A stretch of 51,410 bases of DNA from contig JABMPQ010000039.1 in NCBI GenBank assembly GCA_013202585.1, positions 1 to 51,410 on the forward strand, in the 5' to 3' direction. A model generated the notes under the pieces. The model searched no databases. It was not told the DNA's origin and saw nothing but the letters and a program-made list of their open reading frames with translations. Of the stretch, positions 47,365 through 51,410 are shown in pieces. Both the position numbers and the translations under genes were made by a program. Positions within the stretch are counted from its first letter, which is position 1, and every line of letters begins with the position of its first letter. The DNA is from Parcubacteria group bacterium (GTDB taxonomy: Bacteria; Patescibacteriota; JABMPQ01).

Positions 47365-47472
47365 ATTAGTTAACTAGTAAGCTAAGCGTATTCAGTATAT
47401 TACATGAATGGGTTATTTGTATAGAATAATCAATAAAGTTAATTTGACACCGTGAGATGTCGAATTGAATGG

Positions 47473-47500
47473 ATAAAAAAACTGCTCACCGTGGGTGGCA
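47473..47500 (-). terminator. minus-strand Rho-independent terminator, near-duplicate of the one at 46918
   Basis: Plus strand ATAAAAAAACTGCTCACCGTGGGTGGCAGCAG; reverse complement is a hairpin plus T-run downstream of the 47577 gene. Confidence 0.65.
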
Positions 47501-47576
47501 GCAGCGTGAAGAACAATGTCAGAACAGTAGTTTGTTGGTGGGCACAATGTACTCAACGAGAACGCGAATCAGGATA

Positions 47577-47849
47577 CTACTCTCCCAAAGTTGGCAAATC
47601 TCCTGGCGAATTTAACTTCAGTGGCGCATACTTGATAACTCCTCTTCCAGGAAGTTTGATGCCACCTTTAACTTGCTTTTGCCATCCTTGCTCACCAACG
47701 CCTTCGCCAGCGAAACACCACCCTCCGAAATCTCCAAGGGTCCATTGTAGATAACGTGCGGGGGAACCATCCTTAAACTCTACTTTGAGCACTTCCCCAT
47801 CGAAGTTCCCTGTCACCCCAGCCATTGTCATCAACGATCCAGTATCCAT
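47577..47849 (-). CDS. small orphan protein
   Basis: Likely start at M15 of the listed ORF (MDTGSLMTMAGVTGNFDGEVLKVEFKDG...), preceded by CTGGAGGTAATT. Confidence 0.5.
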   Translation of the reverse strand: MDTGSLMTMAGVTGNFDGEVLKVEFKDGSPARYLQWTLGDFGGWCFAGEGVGEQGWQKQVKGGIKLPGRGVIKYAPLKLNSPGDLPTLGE

Positions 47850-47968
47850 AATTACCTCCAGGTTTGCAGTTGGACAATCATTCCTCAACAAAGATATTCC
47901 ATTTATGGACTATCTAATCTCACCAAAGTGCAATTATTATATTCTACATATCTCCTTGATATTGTCTA

Positions 47969-48121
47969 GAGTAGCGGGGTAGGGTAAAATCTGATAATAT
48001 ACAATTAGACTTGTGGACGCAAATCAGGAATGTGAATATACTCACTCTGTTGCTGAATTATAGTTCTAACGTTGTTCACGATTTGCAGTAGATATTATTA
48101 AGGCTTATTCAAGCCTTTTTT
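47969..48121 (+). repeat. cassette-array repeat, copy C
   Basis: GAGTAGCGGGGTAGGGTAAAATCTGATAATATACAATTAG...AAGGCTTATTCAAGCCTTTTTT; GTGGAC (48013-48018)/GTTCAC (48074-48079). Confidence 0.85.
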
Positions 48122-48282
48122 GGTTGGGGGAAAGTGGGATCAGACTACTAGAAAAGTGCCAAATGTGTGTACACATTACCAAAGTGACTTGTATTTTATC
48201 GTTGTTTGTGTTTTAATGAAATGCTACTAATCACGAATGATCTTTTTACGTTGAGCCCAACCCAAGAAATAGGAGACATGGA

Positions 48283-48711
48283 ATGACTCAGCAACAACAA
48301 CACATCATCGACCTCGACGCCGACCCTTTTCTGCCCAAGGGTTGGAAGGGTGTGGAGGAGCATCGGAAGGGCGGCCAGTTTGAGTTTGACCCCACCCAGG
48401 TCGCGCTCTACCTAAGCGAGCGCCAGAAGGGCGGGAAGGTTATCGGTGGTCACGACCTCCGCGAGGAGTTGAAGGACAGGCCGGTCTTTAACGCCAATCT
48501 CCTCGACTGGTATCTGGTGCATCCCGAGCACATCCCCGAGGAGTGGAAAGGAAAGGCGATCTGCTTCTGGGGGACCATCTACCGCAACGCCCACGGCAGG
48601 CTCGTGATCCGTTGCCTCATCTGGAACGGCGATCGGTGGGACTGGAGCTACCGCTGGTTCGACGAAGTCTTCCGCGGTAGCGGCCCGGCGGCCGTTCCCG
48701 CAAGCGCTTAG
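48283..48711 (+). CDS. orphan 142-aa protein, GC-rich gene
   Basis: MTQQQQHIIDLDADPFLPKGWKGVEEHRKGGQFEFDPTQVALYL...; AATAGGAGACATGG upstream; clearly higher GC than surroundings. Confidence 0.7.
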   Translation: MTQQQQHIIDLDADPFLPKGWKGVEEHRKGGQFEFDPTQVALYLSERQKGGKVIGGHDLREELKDRPVFNANLLDWYLVHPEHIPEEWKGKAICFWGTIYRNAHGRLVIRCLIWNGDRWDWSYRWFDEVFRGSGPAAVPASA

Positions 48712-48818
48712 CCCTTGGGCTTTAGTTCTTTGGTCTCTGATTTCTGACCTTTGAACTCTGCCCTTGGATTTCGAACATTCAACCCGCGTTAGTTTTACCG
48801 ACTAGCGTGGGTCTTTTT

Positions 48819-48949
48819 TATATAGTGAAGTAGCAGGGTAGGGTAAAATCTGATAATATATAATTAGACTTGTGGACGTAAATCAGGAACATAAACATAC
48901 TCACCCTGTCTCTGAATTATAGTTCTAACGTTGTCCACGATTTGCAGTA
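48819..48949 (+). repeat. cassette-array repeat, copy D (3' terminator part missing)
   Basis: TATATAGTGAAGTAGCAGGGTAGGGTAAAATCTGATAATATATAATTAG...GTTGTCCACGATTTGCAGTA; GTGGAC (48872-48877)/GTCCAC (48933-48938). Confidence 0.85.
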
Positions 48950-49143
48950 TTAGGGTGTAAAAAATGCTCTGAAGATCATATTTAGATCAAACCTGTGGAC
49001 AAACAATACGCAAAATGCGTATTTTGTTTTATAATGAGGGCAAACATAAACAAAGGGTAAAACCCCTTTGTTTACTTACTCGTTCGGCCAAGTAAAAATA
49101 AATTATTACTTGGCGCTCTCTCGTTAAACAAATAACAAAACAA

Positions 49144-49926
49144 ATGAAAAAATCACTTCTCCTGACACTAGCCGGATTAGTGGTCCTAACTGTTCTTGCT
49201 TTCGGCTTACCAAGTCAAACCAAAGCTTCCGGTCCAGCTTCGGAACATCTCAAGGGATACATTCTTTTACAAGTAGAGAATAATGGCGAAGCGTGGTATA
49301 TCGATCCTCAAGATGGATATCGTTATTACCTGGCTCGTCCGACAGATGCTTTTAATATAATGCGTTTACTGGGTTTGGGAGCTACTCACGCCGACATTGA
49401 AAAAATCCCATCTAATTTACACAATGATAGCGATTTATTGTTCGCCAACATGCATATCGGAGAAATATTACTAGATGTCGAACGTAATGGCGAGGCTTGG
49501 TATATCTATCCAGGGGATATGTGGGGTTACTATCTCGATCGTCCAGGCACCGCTTTTCAGGTTATGCGTAATACCGGACTAGGGGCAACTGATAGCACAG
49601 TGATGGGTATCACTCCTAATATATCTATTTCCGGTGTGCGTTATGATGGCACTGGCTCAGCTGAGCCGGATGAATTTGTCCAGCTAGTCAATAATGGTCG
49701 GATGGCTCAGGATGTTGGCCAGTGGACGATAGAGGATGGTGATGGACACGAATTCGAATTTCCCGGAGGATATACTATCCAGCCTGGTGAATTTGTCAGA
49801 ATTTTTACCAACACGGGCGATCTTTCCTTTGATAGTGGCACAGCTATTTGGAATAATGACGGCGATACTTGCTTCTTGTATGGCTCCACAGGCTCGCTGG
49901 TTGATATGTATGCTTATAGTTTTTAA
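49144..49926 (+). CDS. secreted protein with two tandem repeats and C-terminal lamin-tail-like domain
   Basis: Signal peptide; repeats GYILLQVENNGEAWYIDPQDGYRYYLARPTDAFNIMRLLGLGAT / GEILLDVERNGEAWYIYPGDMWGYYLDRPGTAFQVMRNTGLGAT; LTD-like EPDEFVQLVNNG...DVGQWTIEDGDGHEFEFPGGYTIQPGEFVRIFT. Confidence 0.75.
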   Translation: MKKSLLLTLAGLVVLTVLAFGLPSQTKASGPASEHLKGYILLQVENNGEAWYIDPQDGYRYYLARPTDAFNIMRLLGLGATHADIEKIPSNLHNDSDLLFANMHIGEILLDVERNGEAWYIYPGDMWGYYLDRPGTAFQVMRNTGLGATDSTVMGITPNISISGVRYDGTGSAEPDEFVQLVNNGRMAQDVGQWTIEDGDGHEFEFPGGYTIQPGEFVRIFTNTGDLSFDSGTAIWNNDGDTCFLYGSTGSLVDMYAYSF

Positions 49927-50045
49927 ATAATTAGCATATCTCTATTTGCTGGTATAGAAAGCAGGGTCTTTCACCTTGCTTTTTTGTTAGCAGCGAAATA
50001 AAAAAGCCCGTTCAGCTTAATGCTTACTAGGGCTAGGTGCGAATG

Positions 50046-51098
50046 CTAGAGCGGAGTGTTAGGATCTTCCTTGCCCAATTCGTATTTCCAGATTCGGTAA
50101 GTAGCCGGATCGTAGAATCGACCATCCGGTAAGTGGGAAAGTGTCCCTACTACTCGCAAGTGGTCACTGAAAGCGAAATACCTTGGTGGTAAAGGATTAA
50201 TCCTAAACTCCATGTCCGCAATTTTCTGGTAGATCGTGGTCAAGGTAGCTTCGTCCAGAGCCATTTCCTCTTGTCCAGGAGAAGAGGGTTTAATGATCGA
50301 CAAGCGGAAGAAGTATTTTCCCTTCATTCCCTTCAGAGTCTCGCAGAACTTCCAGAAAACTTCTTCGTCATCTCCGCGAAAGAGGCCGGGAGCGAAGCAG
50401 ACTTGGTCGTGGGGATTTACGGCCATCCAAGCTTCAACCAGCTCTCTCGTCTCGGAAGCCAACATTAGTCCTCGAGCACCGGGGATAACGGATATCTGGA
50501 GATGAATCGAAGCCTGGGAGAGATTCTCTCGTTGCCAGCGCAGAAGATTATCGAAGGCTTCCCGCGTTCGCCGGTCATTTTTGAGGACAGTACTGATCTT
50601 AATTCCCAGCACTTTCCCTTTCATCCCAAACAACCCAACCAACTGATCTAAGACCGCCGGCAGCAAGGGATTCTCCAAAGGCTCACCGTTGTCCGTAAAT
50701 TTAAGGGAGAGTTGTCTCTTGTCGGTGCGGAAGTCGTGGTGGCGCGAGTATAGAAACAGTGGCGCTCGGAAGAGATCAACCATCTCGGCCACGCTCAAGT
50801 TGCGGTAGTAGGGCAAGTGGCAGTAGACACAGAAGGGACAGGCCTTAACAGAACACCCGTACTGAGTACCCGTGCAGACCATCAATTTCCCCTTCTCATC
50901 TTTTACATTCGGTGTCGTCTCATCGACGATAGTGGTGAGGAAGAATTCTCGCAGATCAGCCGGGGCAAAATGGAAGCCAAGACAAACCCCATCCTCCGGA
51001 CAGTTAGAGGAATCTACTCCTCTCGCTAATCGTAAGCAGTAGGGTGGCTCGAGAACTTCTAGATTTACCTCTTTTACTTTGATCCTCTCTCCTGGCAT
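50046..51098 (-). CDS. divergent RlmN-like radical SAM-type protein
   Basis: GTQYGCSVKACPFCVYC and LSLKFTDNGEPLENP resemble RlmN motifs; AAAGGAGGATGCT SD before ATG. Confidence 0.6.
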   Translation of the reverse strand: MPGERIKVKEVNLEVLEPPYCLRLARGVDSSNCPEDGVCLGFHFAPADLREFFLTTIVDETTPNVKDEKGKLMVCTGTQYGCSVKACPFCVYCHLPYYRNLSVAEMVDLFRAPLFLYSRHHDFRTDKRQLSLKFTDNGEPLENPLLPAVLDQLVGLFGMKGKVLGIKISTVLKNDRRTREAFDNLLRWQRENLSQASIHLQISVIPGARGLMLASETRELVEAWMAVNPHDQVCFAPGLFRGDDEEVFWKFCETLKGMKGKYFFRLSIIKPSSPGQEEMALDEATLTTIYQKIADMEFRINPLPPRYFAFSDHLRVVGTLSHLPDGRFYDPATYRIWKYELGKEDPNTPL

Positions 51099-51146
51099 AG
51101 CATCCTCCTTTTAGTTGTCAAAGAACAAAACAAGAACAAAACAAAA

Positions 51147-51176
51147 AACGCCCCCCGTCAGGGAGGCGTTTCTTCT
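51147..51176. terminator. hairpin terminator upstream of the 50046-51098 gene
   Basis: AAACGCCCCCC gtcag GGAGGCGTTT with flanking A/T runs. Confidence 0.55.
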
Positions 51177-51410
51177 CGGTTTTTTAGGCTAAGCTAGTAA
51201 GCTACCAAATTAAAACAAAGAAAGTCCCACAACGAGGCTTGGGGTCGTTCTTTGTCTTCTTAACTTGTAACATTATTTGATTAACCATTGTATTAATACA
51301 ATACTGAAATGTTGATAAGTTGTCAATTGGTTTTGGCGGGGCATCCACCATCAAATGGAACAAGAGGTATAATACGGGTAGTAATAAATAATCTCTTGTC
51401 CTATGATCGC

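Noticed and set aside
48162-48177. AATGTGTGTACACATT operator upstream of the GC-rich orphan
   Set aside because: Imperfect short palindrome with no recognised regulator; too common to support.
44955-48949. Integron attC interpretation of the repeated element
   Set aside because: TTCTAACGTTG superficially resembles R boxes, but RYYYAAC/GTTRRRY boxes are not placed at the two ends and no integrase is in the window.
44955-48949. CRISPR array
   Set aside because: Repeats are about 150 bp, few, separated by genes of variable length, and no Cas protein is present.
49144-49926. Diversity-generating retroelement target
   Set aside because: No reverse transcriptase, template repeat or C-type lectin-like variable region seen; internal repeats are simple domain duplication.

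Overview
The window looks like a Patescibacteria/CPR-type chromosome segment, inferred from gene content and compact aminoacyl-tRNA synthetases; I ran no taxonomic search. Positions 1 to about 44,100 are mostly core genome: rnpB, a sugar-phosphate transferase, a sigma-region-4/HTH regulator, a TraG-like ATPase pair, mnmA, alaS, an FtsA/PilM-like ATPase, a large membrane-anchored protein, the alpha operon and neighbours (infA, rpmJ, rpsM, rpsK, rpsD, rpoA, rplQ, rplM, rpsI), murA, two mreB paralogues, holB, frr, rseP, proS, mreCD-mrdA, greA, lysS, serS, alr, an ftsQ-like gene and wecA-like envelope genes. An accessory region starts immediately 3' of a tRNA-Gln(TTG) gene and runs from about 44,100 to the window end. 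It alternates small orphan genes and two radical-SAM genes with a roughly 130-165 bp repeated intergenic element (4 substantial copies plus one stub). Sequence differences between copies keep + strand RNA pairing through G-U wobbles, and three copies end in a hairpin plus T-run, so the repeat looks like a multi-copy small structured RNA interleaved with gene cassettes. Other points of interest: a LysRS-HD domain fusion, a ClpX-type zinc finger joined to a MshEN-like domain, a GIY-YIG gene next to a partial tRNA-Gln copy that is itself split by a palindromic element, a possible in-frame palindromic insertion in alr, and a split between core genes that mostly lack Shine-Dalgarno motifs and accessory genes that have strong ones. 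No CRISPR array, transposase, integrase or reverse transcriptase was recognised.
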